Below, in pieces: positions 1-7,002 of a stretch of DNA of 16,014 nt (the stretch's first letter is position 1; every line of letters begins with the position of its first letter). Below the pieces are notes generated by a model. It searched no databases and had not been told where the DNA came from. It saw nothing but the letters and a program-made list of their open reading frames with translations. Origin of the DNA: Deltaproteobacteria bacterium (lineage in GTDB: Bacteria; Myxococcota; Polyangia; Haliangiales; Haliangiaceae). Made by a program: the position numbers and the translations under genes. The DNA lies in assembly GCA_018262455.1 (NCBI GenBank), contig JAGSPR010000137.1:1-16014 (forward strand). The letters are read 5' to 3'.

Positions 1-1308
1 GAGGTCCGCGGCTCGTACAAGAACGGCGTGCTCGATGGTCCGTGGGAGCGTCACCACGCGACCGGCGCGATCGTGCTTGCCGGCGACTACGTCGCCGGCA
101 AGAAATCTGGCCGCTGGCGCCAGTCGAACCCGAGCGGCACGACGCTCGGCGAGTACGAGCTCGTCGCGGGCTCGGGCGTCGAGAAGCGCTGGTACGACGA
201 AGGGCCGATCTATAGCGAGCTGACGCTGAAGGCCGGCGTGCCGAATGGGCCGGCCAAGATCTACACGCGCGACGGCATCGTGATCGACACGATGCACTAC
301 GTCAGAGGCAAGCTCGATGGCTCCCACGCGTTCGGCACCCGCAACACGATGCGATTCGAAGAGACCTTCGTGGCGGGCGTGCTCCGTGATCAGCGCAAGA
401 TCTGGCTCGCCGGCCAGCTGATCGCCGACGAGATCTACGATCGCCGCGGCAAGCTCGAAGGGCCGTACACGTCCTGGCGGTCGGCCAAGATCACGCGCGT
501 CACGGGCCAGTTCGAGGGCGGCAAGCGCACCGGCGCGTGGCTCTGGAACGATCGCGATGGCAAGAAGGAGCGCGAAGGCAGCTATGTCACGGGCAAGCGC
601 GACGGCATCTGGAACGAGTGGAACGTCGACAAGCTGGCGTTCACCGGCACCTACGACGTCGGCAAACCCAACGGCGATTTCGTCTACTACGATCGTAACG
701 GCAACGAGCTCGGCCGCTACACGATCACGGATGGCACCGGGGTGGTGCTCACCTTCCATCCCAACCACAAACCGGCGTCGAAACAGCGCCTGGTCAACGG
801 CATCGAGGAGGGCTCGTACCAGGAGCTGACCCCGCGCGGAAAGGTCGTCACCGACGGTCGCTTCGTCGGTGGCAAGAAGCATGGCGCGTGGAAGGAGTGG
901 ACTGCTGACGGCGTCCCGACCCTCGAGCAGGCGTGGAGGCGCGGCAAGCTGCACGGAGTCGTGAAGAAGTTCGTCGATGGCAAGCTGTCACTCGAAGCGC
1001 ACTACGTCGATGGCAAGGCGCACGGGGCGTACGCCGAGTACCGGCTGGGCAAGCCATCGGTCACCGGCCAGTTCGCGGATGATCTCCGGACCGGGACCTG
1101 GACGCACTACAACGCCGACGGGACGGTGGTGCGGACCGCCACCTACCGAAACGGCGTCCTCGACGGCCCGTGGCGCGAGCTCGTCGCAGACAGCCCGAGC
1201 ACGACGATCGTGCTCGAAGGCAAGATGAGTGCCGGGCGCCGCACCGGGGACTGGACGCGCACGGACAAGGCAGGCGTCGTACGCAAGCTCACGTACGGGA
1301 CACCTTGA
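1..1308 (+). CDS. MORN-repeat protein (YwqK-like), 5' end cut by window
   Basis: The reading frame is open from base 1 and ends at TGA 1306-1308, so the N-terminus lies outside the window; the first in-window ATG (28) falls inside a repeat and is probably not the true start. The protein is made almost wholly of MORN-2-type units of roughly 20-25 residues with the pattern G-x-[WY]-x(n)-G-x-y, for example GKRTGAWLWNDRDG, GKRDGIWNEW and GKKHGAWKEWTADG. Nearly identical units (NGVLDGPW) occur at the visible start and again near the C-terminus. These repeats form beta-hairpin ladders that often mediate protein or membrane-surface contacts. The proteins are commonly labelled 'YwqK family antitoxin', but no toxin partner is visible here. 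No signal peptide or catalytic motif can be judged. The family assignment is firm; the function is unknown. Confidence 0.9.
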   Translation, partial: EVRGSYKNGVLDGPWERHHATGAIVLAGDYVAGKKSGRWRQSNPSGTTLGEYELVAGSGVEKRWYDEGPIYSELTLKAGVPNGPAKIYTRDGIVIDTMHYVRGKLDGSHAFGTRNTMRFEETFVAGVLRDQRKIWLAGQLIADEIYDRRGKLEGPYTSWRSAKITRVTGQFEGGKRTGAWLWNDRDGKKEREGSYVTGKRDGIWNEWNVDKLAFTGTYDVGKPNGDFVYYDRNGNELGRYTITDGTGVVLTFHPNHKPASKQRLVNGIEEGSYQELTPRGKVVTDGRFVGGKKHGAWKEWTADGVPTLEQAWRRGKLHGVVKKFVDGKLSLEAHYVDGKAHGAYAEYRLGKPSVTGQFADDLRTGTWTHYNADGTVVRTATYRNGVLDGPWRELVADSPSTTIVLEGKMSAGRRTGDWTRTDKAGVVRKLTYGTP

Positions 1309-1421
1309 CGCTGCGCCGGTAGCACCTGAACCAACACCGCCGCGACGGTATTCCCCCGTTCGTTCGGCCGTCGATCCATCACACCAAGTGCAACCATTCG
1401 GCTGCTCGCGCGTTCTATCCC
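1309..1421. other. Short intergenic gap, no clear signals
   Basis: This 113-bp gap between the MORN gene and the 245-aa hypothetical gene contains no recognisable terminator hairpin with a T-run and no convincing sigma-70 promoter. It is slightly less GC-rich than the flanking genes. Confidence 0.4.
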
Positions 1422-2159
1422 ATGAACGCCGTGAACCGAGACGCCAAGACCCAGTCCGCTCTGATCGCACTCGCACGCACGCGCCGGATGCAGCGCGCGC
1501 TCGCTCATGCCTATCTGCATCGCGGTGCGCCGATGCCGACGCTACGGAGCTCGCTCGGATACATGACGACCACCGCCTGTGTGGCCGACGATGCCGCCGA
1601 GCTCGGTCACCGGATGACGGTGCTTGGGGTCTCCCGCACCGAAGCGGTCGTGTACATCGTCGAGGATCTCGGCGACGCAGAAGCTCCGATCGTCTATCGG
1701 CTCTGGTTGCGTGGTCCGCGGCAAGGCCACCTGGTTCCGCTCCACGCCTGGTACGAGCACTCGCACGACGGCAGCGAGATCCGCGCACGCATCGAGGCGA
1801 TCCGCCCGACGCTCGAGCCCACGATGCTGTCGACCACCGAGGCCTGGATGCTCTCGACGCGGATCGTGCAGCGGCGTGCCCTGCGCGTCGGTCCGGGCGG
1901 GTGCTCCGACCTGCCGATCCGCAAGTTCGCGCTCCAGCTGTCGGTCGAGCCGGTGAGCGGCCACGGCCCGAGCGGTAAGACCACCGTGACCGCGTTCCTG
2001 CGTCCGCAGGCGCAGCTGGCCGAGGTCTGGTCGCTGTCGGGCGGCGAGGCCATTGCCCGGGTGACCTACACGGGGATTCCGAGCGGCCCAGGCCTGGCGA
2101 AGGACACCGTGGTCCTGCTCACGACCGGCGTCGACGACCACCGCGATACGCAAGTCTAG
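1422..2159 (+). CDS. Hypothetical protein, 245 aa
   Basis: I do not recognise this family. The frame is preferred over overlapping frames because its translation has balanced composition, with aromatic and hydrophobic residues at regular intervals, while the competing frames are Arg/Ala/Ser-rich. The N-terminus (about residues 1-35) is basic and helical (RTRRMQRALAHAYLHRG) with no signal peptide or membrane segment, so it is probably cytoplasmic. The middle (about 65-105) looks like beta-strand-rich alpha/beta sequence (RMTVLGVSRTEAVVYIVEDL). The C-terminal third contains GPSGKTTVTAF, which resembles a P-loop only superficially. No clear Shine-Dalgarno sequence precedes ATG 1422, so the exact start is uncertain. 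It lies 113 bp after the MORN gene, same strand, and 87 bp before the next lipoprotein gene. Confidence 0.7.
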   Translation: MNAVNRDAKTQSALIALARTRRMQRALAHAYLHRGAPMPTLRSSLGYMTTTACVADDAAELGHRMTVLGVSRTEAVVYIVEDLGDAEAPIVYRLWLRGPRQGHLVPLHAWYEHSHDGSEIRARIEAIRPTLEPTMLSTTEAWMLSTRIVQRRALRVGPGGCSDLPIRKFALQLSVEPVSGHGPSGKTTVTAFLRPQAQLAEVWSLSGGEAIARVTYTGIPSGPGLAKDTVVLLTTGVDDHRDTQV

Positions 2160-2170
2160 TCGCAGTGTTA

Positions 2171-2219
2171 GGTGGGGTCATCGAACCGCGCCCCCACCCG
2201 AGCGGTAGGTTGGGTAACC
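2171..2219 (+). promoter_or_regulatory. Two small inverted repeats upstream of the YtkA-like lipoprotein
   Basis: GGTGGGG (2171-2177) pairs with CCCCACC (2192-2198) across a 14-nt loop, and is followed by an AGGTT/AACCT inverted repeat in the stretch GTAGGTTGGGTAACC. The first could be a weak terminator for the upstream 245-aa gene, the second an operator-like site. Neither has a T-run. The role is inference. Confidence 0.3.
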
Positions 2220-2246
2220 TTACGTGACTCGCCGCGTAGGAGACCC

Positions 2247-2720
2247 ATGCGCCTCACCGTCATCGCCCTCGGATTTGCCTTCGTGGCCACTGCTTGCATG
2301 AGCAACGGCTCGACGCCGGGCGATGACGCGTCCGTGAACTGCGCGGATGTCACCGCCGACGAGTTCGTCGTGGGGCTCGAGCGCGTGGGCACCGCGGGCG
2401 CGCTCGACTTCACGATCATGTCGGGAGACCCCGCGCCGCCGATTCGCGGCGATAACACGTGGGTCGTCCAGGTCAGCTCGATGTCTGGCGGCGTGGTCGG
2501 AGCGCCGGTCTCCGGTGCGGAGATCTCGGTCACGCCGTTCATGCCCGCCCACCAGCACGGGGCCGGCAAGACCGTGAAGGTCGAACCGATGCCGGACGCG
2601 GGTCAGTACAAGTTGTCGCCGGTCAACCTGTGGATGCCAGGCGTCTGGGAGACGACGATCGACGCGACGTCGGCGAGCGGTACCGACACGGTCGTCTTCA
2701 GCTTCTGCATCCCGAGCTGA
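2247..2720 (+). CDS. YtkA/FixH-like lipoprotein, 157 aa
   Basis: Start ATG 2247 is chosen over an upstream in-frame ATG (2172) because it follows an AGGAG Shine-Dalgarno (2238-2242) and opens a lipoprotein signal peptide, MRLTVIALGFAFVATAC, with Cys17 as the probable lipidated residue (the -3 position is Ala, slightly off consensus). The mature domain has the layout of YtkA-like/FixH-type beta-sandwich proteins: a strand near NTWVVQV, then 'GAEISVTPFMPAHQHG', then 'GQYKLSPVNLWMPGVWETTID'. The H-x-H and Met-rich MPAHQHG loop together with MPGVW is characteristic of these envelope proteins, some of which bind copper or sit near cytochrome systems. The gene ends 3 bp from the stop of a convergent multiheme cytochrome gene, which fits a redox or metal role. 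The fold call is reasonable; metal binding is inference. Confidence 0.75.
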   Translation: MRLTVIALGFAFVATACMSNGSTPGDDASVNCADVTADEFVVGLERVGTAGALDFTIMSGDPAPPIRGDNTWVVQVSSMSGGVVGAPVSGAEISVTPFMPAHQHGAGKTVKVEPMPDAGQYKLSPVNLWMPGVWETTIDATSASGTDTVVFSFCIPS

Positions 2721-2723
2721 GCG

Positions 2724-4142
2724 CTACTGCGGGTTGCAGTTGGTGTTGACGGCGGCGCCGGTCCCCTTGGTGGCGCGCGTCCAGATCGCCGTGCCGCCCT
2801 CGACCACCAGTGTCTGTAGATTCGGGATCACGGCGGCCGAGAGATCGCCGCTGGCCACGAGGCTGTCGAGGATCGCGTAGGGCAGCGGCCGGATCAGCAG
2901 CCGGGTCTCGATCCGATCGATCAGGTTGGCGTTCGCGATCTGGAACCTGACCTGCGTGGAGTGATCCTCACCGGCCACCGCGGGCACCTTGAGCAGCTGC
3001 GACTCGGTGCGCACGATCTCCCAGAACATCTCGCCCGGCGTGTTGTCGGCCTTGAACGAGCGATCCCAGAACCCGACCGTGTCCACGTTCAGCGTGCCCG
3101 GCGTGTCGTTCGGATCCGTGTTGGCCGGCACCACCCCACTCGAGAACACGAGCGCGCCGTTCATGTCGAAGGCCTGAACCTCGAGCCACGCACGACGATC
3201 GTGCGAGGCACCGCTGGGCCACGCATGGCCGGTCCCGATCGAGTCGATCCGGATGTTGAGGCTGTTATCGGGATCCAGGCAGATCCCTCCGGGCTGCTTG
3301 TGGGTGAGTGAGTTGAACGGGCCGATCACGCGCACGGCGCCATCGAGGTCGCGCTTGATCGCGGCCGCCTGCGCGGGCATCTCGGGGAAGACCGTCAGTG
3401 CCTGATCGATCCCGAGCCACATGTGCTCGTGATAACCGTCCTTGCGTGGCGCGACGTCGAGTCCGGGCGCGTCGGCGATCAGGTCTTCCTTGGAGATCAT
3501 GTGGCACCCACCGCAGGTCAGGTGGAGCCTCGGATCGGTGGAGGACGAGAAGAACGTGCCCTTCCACTCCGCGAACGTGCGCTCGACCGCGATGCCGCCC
3601 GCCACGCCGTTGAGATGCTCGGGGACGACGATGTCGTGGCACGAGCCGCACATCTCCGACTGGTTCTGGTCGGAGTCCATGAGCGTGTCGTACTTCGAGT
3701 GGTGAGCCGGGCTGGATACCGGGTTCTTCACGCCTCCGCGCATGGTCTGATCGTTGGCGACCACGAGGCCATTGTTGTGATCCTCCTCGACCCTGTCGAC
3801 GTTGTGGCAGAAGTAGCAGGTGATGCCGCGCGCCTCGGGCGGCAACGCGGAGGGATCGAAGTTCGTGCCGTCGGTGAGGCCGAGCTGGACGGCCATCGGG
3901 GCGTGGCACTTGACGCAGAAGTCGCCGAGCGCGCCGTTGGTCTCGCGCTGGCCACGCTGGTTCATCGCGATGAACACCGGGTCGTCCGAGGCGTAGGCGT
4001 GCATCGAGCCCGACCACTGCTGATAGTGCTGAGCGTGGCACTCCATGCACGTGTTCGGATCACGGAGCTCGGCGACGGACTTGACGGGGTCATCACCGCC
4101 ACAAGCGGCGAGCACGAGCGCGACCACGAGCACGCGCTTCAT
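2724..4142 (-). CDS. Pentaheme c-type cytochrome lipoprotein, 472 aa
   Basis: A longer open frame continues upstream to 4562, but its first 140 codons are Arg-rich shadow of the next gene; the true start is ATG 4142, opening MKRVLVVALVLAACGG, a signal peptide with lipobox LAAC (Cys14). Five CXXCH heme motifs follow: CMECH (32-36), CVKCH (76-80), CYFCH (109-113), CGSCH (165-169) and CGGCH (210-214). The spacing and the HAQHYQQWSGSMHAYASDDPVF segment match the cytochrome c554-like multiheme group. From about residue 280 a heme-free beta-rich domain begins, with the GTGHAWPSGASHDRRAWLEV motif often seen fused to such cytochromes. It probably carries electrons in the periplasm or at the outer membrane. 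The start overlaps the stop of the upstream small lipoprotein (ATGA), so the two are probably translationally coupled. The redox partner is unknown. Confidence 0.9.
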   Translation of the reverse strand: MKRVLVVALVLAACGGDDPVKSVAELRDPNTCMECHAQHYQQWSGSMHAYASDDPVFIAMNQRGQRETNGALGDFCVKCHAPMAVQLGLTDGTNFDPSALPPEARGITCYFCHNVDRVEEDHNNGLVVANDQTMRGGVKNPVSSPAHHSKYDTLMDSDQNQSEMCGSCHDIVVPEHLNGVAGGIAVERTFAEWKGTFFSSSTDPRLHLTCGGCHMISKEDLIADAPGLDVAPRKDGYHEHMWLGIDQALTVFPEMPAQAAAIKRDLDGAVRVIGPFNSLTHKQPGGICLDPDNSLNIRIDSIGTGHAWPSGASHDRRAWLEVQAFDMNGALVFSSGVVPANTDPNDTPGTLNVDTVGFWDRSFKADNTPGEMFWEIVRTESQLLKVPAVAGEDHSTQVRFQIANANLIDRIETRLLIRPLPYAILDSLVASGDLSAAVIPNLQTLVVEGGTAIWTRATKGTGAAVNTNCNPQ

Positions 4143-4555
4143 GGCGCCACCGGTCCTGGCGCGCCGTTCTGCACCCACTGGATCAACGCGCACTGCGCGG
4201 CCGTCGACAGCGCCGCACTCGTCGGGCCTTTCGGCATCTGGTAGTCCGTGCCCGGCGAGCCGGTACGAACGATCAGGTCGCTGCATCCCGGGTTGCCGGG
4301 CTCGACGCGGCCGGCGAGCAGCGCGTCGTATGCGTGCTGTGGATCTTCGAACGACATGCCGCCCTTCTGGCCTTCGCGCGAGTGACACGAGACCCGCTCG
4401 CTGCCGCAGCTTTGCTTCAAGGTGTTGTTGTAGACGTTGTCGAAGGTCGGCACGTAGAGTGGCTGGCAGGCCGTATCGACCGTGATGCAGGCCGGTGGAT
4501 CGGACCCCGGGCAGCCAGCGGTCAGCGCCAGCAGCACGAGAGCGATCCGGCGCAT
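4139..4555 (-). CDS. Small cytochrome-like lipoprotein with CX6CH motif, 138 aa
   Basis: Start ATG 4555 is chosen because it opens MRRIALVLLALTAGC, a lipoprotein signal peptide (Cys15); an in-frame ATG at 4621 would add 22 residues that do not look like a signal. The mature part resembles the small c-type cytochrome-like domains common in myxobacterial lipoproteins: 'NNTLKQSCGSERVSCHS' (two Cys then CH), 'GGMSF', 'GNPGCSDLIVR', 'YQMPKG' with a possible distal Met107, and a C-terminal 'CALIQWVQNGAPG'. The heme motif is atypical: C50-X6-C57-H58 rather than CXXCH. It may be a modified heme site or a disulfide-stabilised relic. Its TGA overlaps the next gene's ATG (ATGA), implying joint expression with the pentaheme cytochrome. 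It starts 72 bp after the sugar kinase stop. Heme binding is inferred, not shown. Confidence 0.8.
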   Translation of the reverse strand: MRRIALVLLALTAGCPGSDPPACITVDTACQPLYVPTFDNVYNNTLKQSCGSERVSCHSREGQKGGMSFEDPQHAYDALLAGRVEPGNPGCSDLIVRTGSPGTDYQMPKGPTSAALSTAAQCALIQWVQNGAPGPVAP

Positions 4556-4563
4556 GCCGCACT

Positions 4564-4588
4564 GTACCCGACGACCGGCGGCGGGTAC
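4564..4588 (-). promoter_or_regulatory. Hairpin between the sugar kinase and cytochrome-lipoprotein genes
   Basis: CGGGTAC (4582-4588) and GTACCCG (4564-4570) form a perfect 7-bp stem around an 11-nt GC-rich loop, 8 nt upstream of ATG 4555. It has no T-run after it on the minus strand. It could be an attenuator, an mRNA processing site, or an operator. No good Shine-Dalgarno is visible between it and the start codon. Confidence 0.35.
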
Positions 4589-4627
4589 GTGGCCGAGTTC
4601 ACAACGTTGACCGATCTGCATCCTGCG

Positions 4628-6076
4628 TCACCAGGGCGAGGTGGCGAGCCCGGCGAGCTGCGCGACCAGTCGTCGGTAGCGCTCGTACGGCTGATCGAGC
4701 CGATCGCCAGGCGTGAACGCCTCGATGGCCGGAGGGGCGAGCGCTGCCGCGGCCGCGAGATCCGGGTGGATTCCGCCAACCACCGCCGCGATCATGGCGG
4801 CGCCGATCGGGCACGTGTCGCTGTGTGGCGCGACCTGGTGGACGATGCCGAGCGCGTCGGCGCGGAGCTGGGACCACACCCGGCTGCGCGCCCCACCTCC
4901 GAGCAGCAGCACGCGATCGGTCGCGAGCCCGAGCCGGGCGAGACGTTCGACGACATCGCGACACGCGAAGGCAAGCCCCTCGAGCACCGCGCGAGCGAGG
5001 TGCTCGCGATCGTGCCCGGCGGCGAGACCGTGGAACGTGCCGCGCGCATGGGGACGCCACACGGGTGTCATCGCGCCGGCAAGCGCGGGGATGAACGTGA
5101 CGCCGCCTGCACCGGGGGGCGCGGTCGCTGCGAGGGCATCAAGCGCTGCATCATCGGCGAGACCGAGCAGCCGTACCGCCCAGTGCACGGCGCCGCCGGA
5201 CAGCCAGCCCGGGTTCTCCACGAACCACGCGCCGGTCGGATACGCATGGGTCTCCACCATCGGCTCCGCGGCATCGTCGAGCACCGCCGTCGTGGCGAGC
5301 CCCCCGACCACCTCGGCGGTCCCGATCGCGCAGACGATTGGGCCCGGGCCAACGATCCCGGCACCGAGGGGGGTCGCGAAGTCGTCGCCGGTTCCGACCG
5401 CCACCCGCGTCCCGATCCGCAGCCCGGTGAGCTGCGCACCGCGTGCGGTGAGCGTGCCGGCGAGATCGCACGTCGCGTGGAGAGCGGGCAGCTCCTCCGG
5501 CGTGACCTCGAACGAGGCGAGCAGCGCGTCCGCCCAGCGACCTGTCGCCAGCTCGAGCAGCATCGTCGTCGACGCGAGCGATCGATCGATCACCGCCATG
5601 CCCGTGAGCTGCTCGACGAGGTAGCTCACTGGCTGGTGGAACCGCGCCGCGCGGACGCCATGGCGGCGCAGCCACGCGATCTTCGGTGCCATGTGGCTCG
5701 GATCGGCCACCTGTCCGGTCAGCGCAAAGACGATCGCCGGCGCGGCGCGGGCTGCTTCCTCGACCGCGCGACGGTCTTGCCAGATCAGCGCAGGGTGCAG
5801 TGGCGCGCCGCGCGCGTCGACCGCGACGCAGCCATCGAGCTGACCGGCGAGGGCCAGCGCCACGATGTCATCCGCGCTCGCCTGCGCCGCTTCGAGCGCA
5901 CCCGCGATCGCCGGCGCCAGCGCCGCCTCCCACATCAGAGGATCCTGCTCGGCGCGACCTGGCTGGGGGTGGCTCGTCGCATACGCGATCGCGTGCTGGC
6001 CGCGCACCCTCAGCCCGTCGTCGCACACCACCGCCTTGCAACTCTGGGTTCCTAGATCGATCCCGATCACGAGCAC
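4628..6076 (-). CDS. xylB: FGGY-family carbohydrate kinase, xylulokinase type, 482 aa
   Basis: The GTG start at 6076 opens MLVIGIDLGTQSCKAVV, the first phosphate-binding motif of the FGGY/actin-fold kinases; the length equals that of bacterial D-xylulokinases (about 480-500 aa). Further motifs are GWxxxxxxP-type spacing at HPQPGRAEQDPLMWE (36-50), the catalytic-Asp segment GTGDDF (228-233), and the ATP-site LLGGGARSRVWSQLRAD (391-407). Known xylulokinases carry a substrate-contact MHG motif after Gln and an Asp-Asn pair at the catalytic site; here these are GQLDG (78-82) and D231-D232, so the true sugar may not be D-xylulose. There is no xylose isomerase or sugar transporter in the window. 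The enzyme would phosphorylate a ketose or polyol in the cytoplasm using ATP. Family confidence is high; substrate confidence is moderate. Confidence 0.88.
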   Translation of the reverse strand: MLVIGIDLGTQSCKAVVCDDGLRVRGQHAIAYATSHPQPGRAEQDPLMWEAALAPAIAGALEAAQASADDIVALALAGQLDGCVAVDARGAPLHPALIWQDRRAVEEAARAAPAIVFALTGQVADPSHMAPKIAWLRRHGVRAARFHQPVSYLVEQLTGMAVIDRSLASTTMLLELATGRWADALLASFEVTPEELPALHATCDLAGTLTARGAQLTGLRIGTRVAVGTGDDFATPLGAGIVGPGPIVCAIGTAEVVGGLATTAVLDDAAEPMVETHAYPTGAWFVENPGWLSGGAVHWAVRLLGLADDAALDALAATAPPGAGGVTFIPALAGAMTPVWRPHARGTFHGLAAGHDREHLARAVLEGLAFACRDVVERLARLGLATDRVLLLGGGARSRVWSQLRADALGIVHQVAPHSDTCPIGAAMIAAVVGGIHPDLAAAAALAPPAIEAFTPGDRLDQPYERYRRLVAQLAGLATSPW

Positions 6077-6098
6077 CGAGGGATGGTAGTACGAAGCG

Positions 6099-6713
6099 GT
6101 GAACTACTTCGGCCATGCGGCGGTCGCGAGTTGGTCGTCGGGGCACGCCGGGATGGCGCTCGGCGCGATGCTCCCTGACTTCGCAACCATGTCCGGAGCT
6201 CGCATCGCGCCCTGCCCCGACCGCGAGGTCGCCGCAGGCATTGACCTCCATCACGCAACCGATGCCGCGTTCCACACCCTGCCCGTCGTGACCGGCCTCA
6301 TGCGGGAGCTCGGCGAGATCCTCGACCACAAGGGCTGCGCCCGCGGCCCCCGGCGCGCCGTCGCCCACATCGGCGTCGAGCTCCTGCTCGATGGCGTCCT
6401 CGTCGACGAACCCGCCTACCGCGACTCGTTCACGTTCGCCCTGGCGCACGAAGCCGCGCTGTCATGGCGCAACCCCGGCGACGACGCGCGGTTCGCCACC
6501 CTCCTCGCGCGCCTCCGCGACCACGGCGTCCCCGACGACCTTCGCCATCCCCACGCGATCACCCACCGCCTCTCGCGCATGCTCGCCCATCGCCCCCTCC
6601 TCGCCCCGTCCCCCGATGACCTGCGCGCCATCTCCGCCGCTCTCGTCGACTACCAGCCCCGCGTCGCTGTCGCCGTCGACACCGTGCTCCGCGCCCTCAA
6701 GGTCGCGCTCTAG
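6099..6713 (+). CDS. AcpH-like (acyl carrier protein phosphodiesterase family) protein, 204 aa
   Basis: The start is GTG 6099, only 22 bp from the divergent kinase start. The sequence follows the layout of the AcpH/ACP phosphodiesterase family: N-terminal MNYFGHAAVA (AcpH begins MNFLAH), a G-x-M-L-P-D-F segment (22-28), 'VAAGIDLHHATDAAFHTLP' (44-62, compare the GIHMHRRID segment of AcpH) and a later Asp-containing helix 'AHIGVELLLDGVL' (89-101). AcpH removes the 4'-phosphopantetheine arm from acyl carrier protein. The His/Asp positions are HD-domain-like. Identity to AcpH looks low, so a related hydrolase of another substrate is possible. The length matches AcpH (about 193 aa). There is no ACP or fatty-acid gene nearby. 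The second half is very GC-rich and Arg/Leu/Ala-rich. The stop codon TAG runs into the first 25-bp repeat. Confidence 0.6.
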   Translation: MNYFGHAAVASWSSGHAGMALGAMLPDFATMSGARIAPCPDREVAAGIDLHHATDAAFHTLPVVTGLMRELGEILDHKGCARGPRRAVAHIGVELLLDGVLVDEPAYRDSFTFALAHEAALSWRNPGDDARFATLLARLRDHGVPDDLRHPHAITHRLSRMLAHRPLLAPSPDDLRAISAALVDYQPRVAVAVDTVLRALKVAL

Positions 6714-6737
6714 GACGCTCTACACTCTCACCACTCT
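6713..6737 (+). repeat. 25-bp element, copy 1 (forward)
   Basis: An exact 25-bp match to copy 2. Its first G is the last base of the TAG stop of the AcpH-like gene (6711-6713). Confidence 0.9.
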
Positions 6738-6763
6738 CCCCCAGAGCGGCCCGATCCTCATCT

Positions 6764-6782
6764 CCAAAAGCTATTTGGTTTT
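6764..6782 (+). terminator. Weak terminator-like hairpin after the AcpH-like gene
   Basis: CCAAA (6764-6768) and TTTGG (6774-6778) form a 5-bp stem, followed by TTTT (6779-6782), in an unusually AT-rich patch of the repeat array. The stem is short, so intrinsic termination is only possible. Confidence 0.35.
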
Positions 6783-6816
6783 CGCCTGTTACGCGCCCGG
6801 AGTTCAGCGAAGTTCA

Positions 6817-6841
6817 GGACGCTCTACACTCTCACCACTCT
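6817..6841 (+). repeat. 25-bp element, copy 2 (forward)
   Basis: Identical to copy 1 over 25 bp, also preceded by an A. It starts 104 bp after copy 1. Confidence 0.9.
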
Positions 6842-6861
6842 CTCCTCGCCATGCTCGAGAT

Positions 6862-6877
6862 GAGGAACCGGTTCCTC
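6862..6877. repeat. Perfect 16-bp palindrome inside the repeat array
   Basis: GAGGAACCGGTTCCTC reads the same on both strands. Its centre (6869.5) lies 3 bp from the centre of the inner inverted-repeat pair (6872.5), so it would form the tip of the predicted large hairpin or cruciform. It could also be a dimeric protein site. Confidence 0.8.
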
Positions 6878-6905
6878 CGCGACTGGCCACCGGCCCGCGG
6901 CCCGA

Positions 6906-6928
6906 AGTGGTGAGAGTGTAGAGCGTCC
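6906..6928 (-). repeat. 25-bp element, copy 3 (reverse, 23 bp conserved)
   Basis: The reverse complement of the element over 23 bp; the two innermost bases differ (GA for AG). It pairs with copy 2 across a 64-nt segment. Confidence 0.9.
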
Positions 6929-6977
6929 GCGAACAAAGCTCCGAGTTTCAAGCAGTTGCCACAGGGTAACTCGGGAC

Positions 6978-7002
6978 AGAGTGGTGAGAGTGTAGAGCGT
7001 CC
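6978..7002 (-). repeat. 25-bp element, copy 4 (reverse)
   Basis: An exact 25-bp reverse complement of copies 1 and 2. The adjacent base 7003 is the A of the TGA stop of the convergent methyltransferase gene, mirroring copy 1. Confidence 0.9.

Noticed and set aside
1229..1978. 249-codon plus-strand frame overlapping the 245-aa hypothetical gene
   Set aside because: Composition is Arg/Ala/Ser-rich and it overlaps the end of the MORN gene; the 1422 frame has more protein-like sequence.
1968..1995. P-loop-like GPSGKTT in the 245-aa hypothetical protein
   Set aside because: It does not match GxxxxGK[ST] and lies in a C-terminal position with no Walker B or other NTPase features.
4143..4562. N-terminal 140-codon extension of the pentaheme cytochrome frame
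   Set aside because: Arg-rich, and it overlaps the small lipoprotein gene; the signal peptide at 4142 marks the real start.
4334..6055. 573-codon open frame on the plus strand opposite the sugar kinase
   Set aside because: It is Arg/Gly/Ala-rich with no motif and lies antisense to a gene with clear FGGY motifs; such frames are expected in high-GC DNA.
6713..7002. CRISPR array
   Set aside because: Only four copies, in inverted rather than uniform direction, with unequal spacers and no cas genes.
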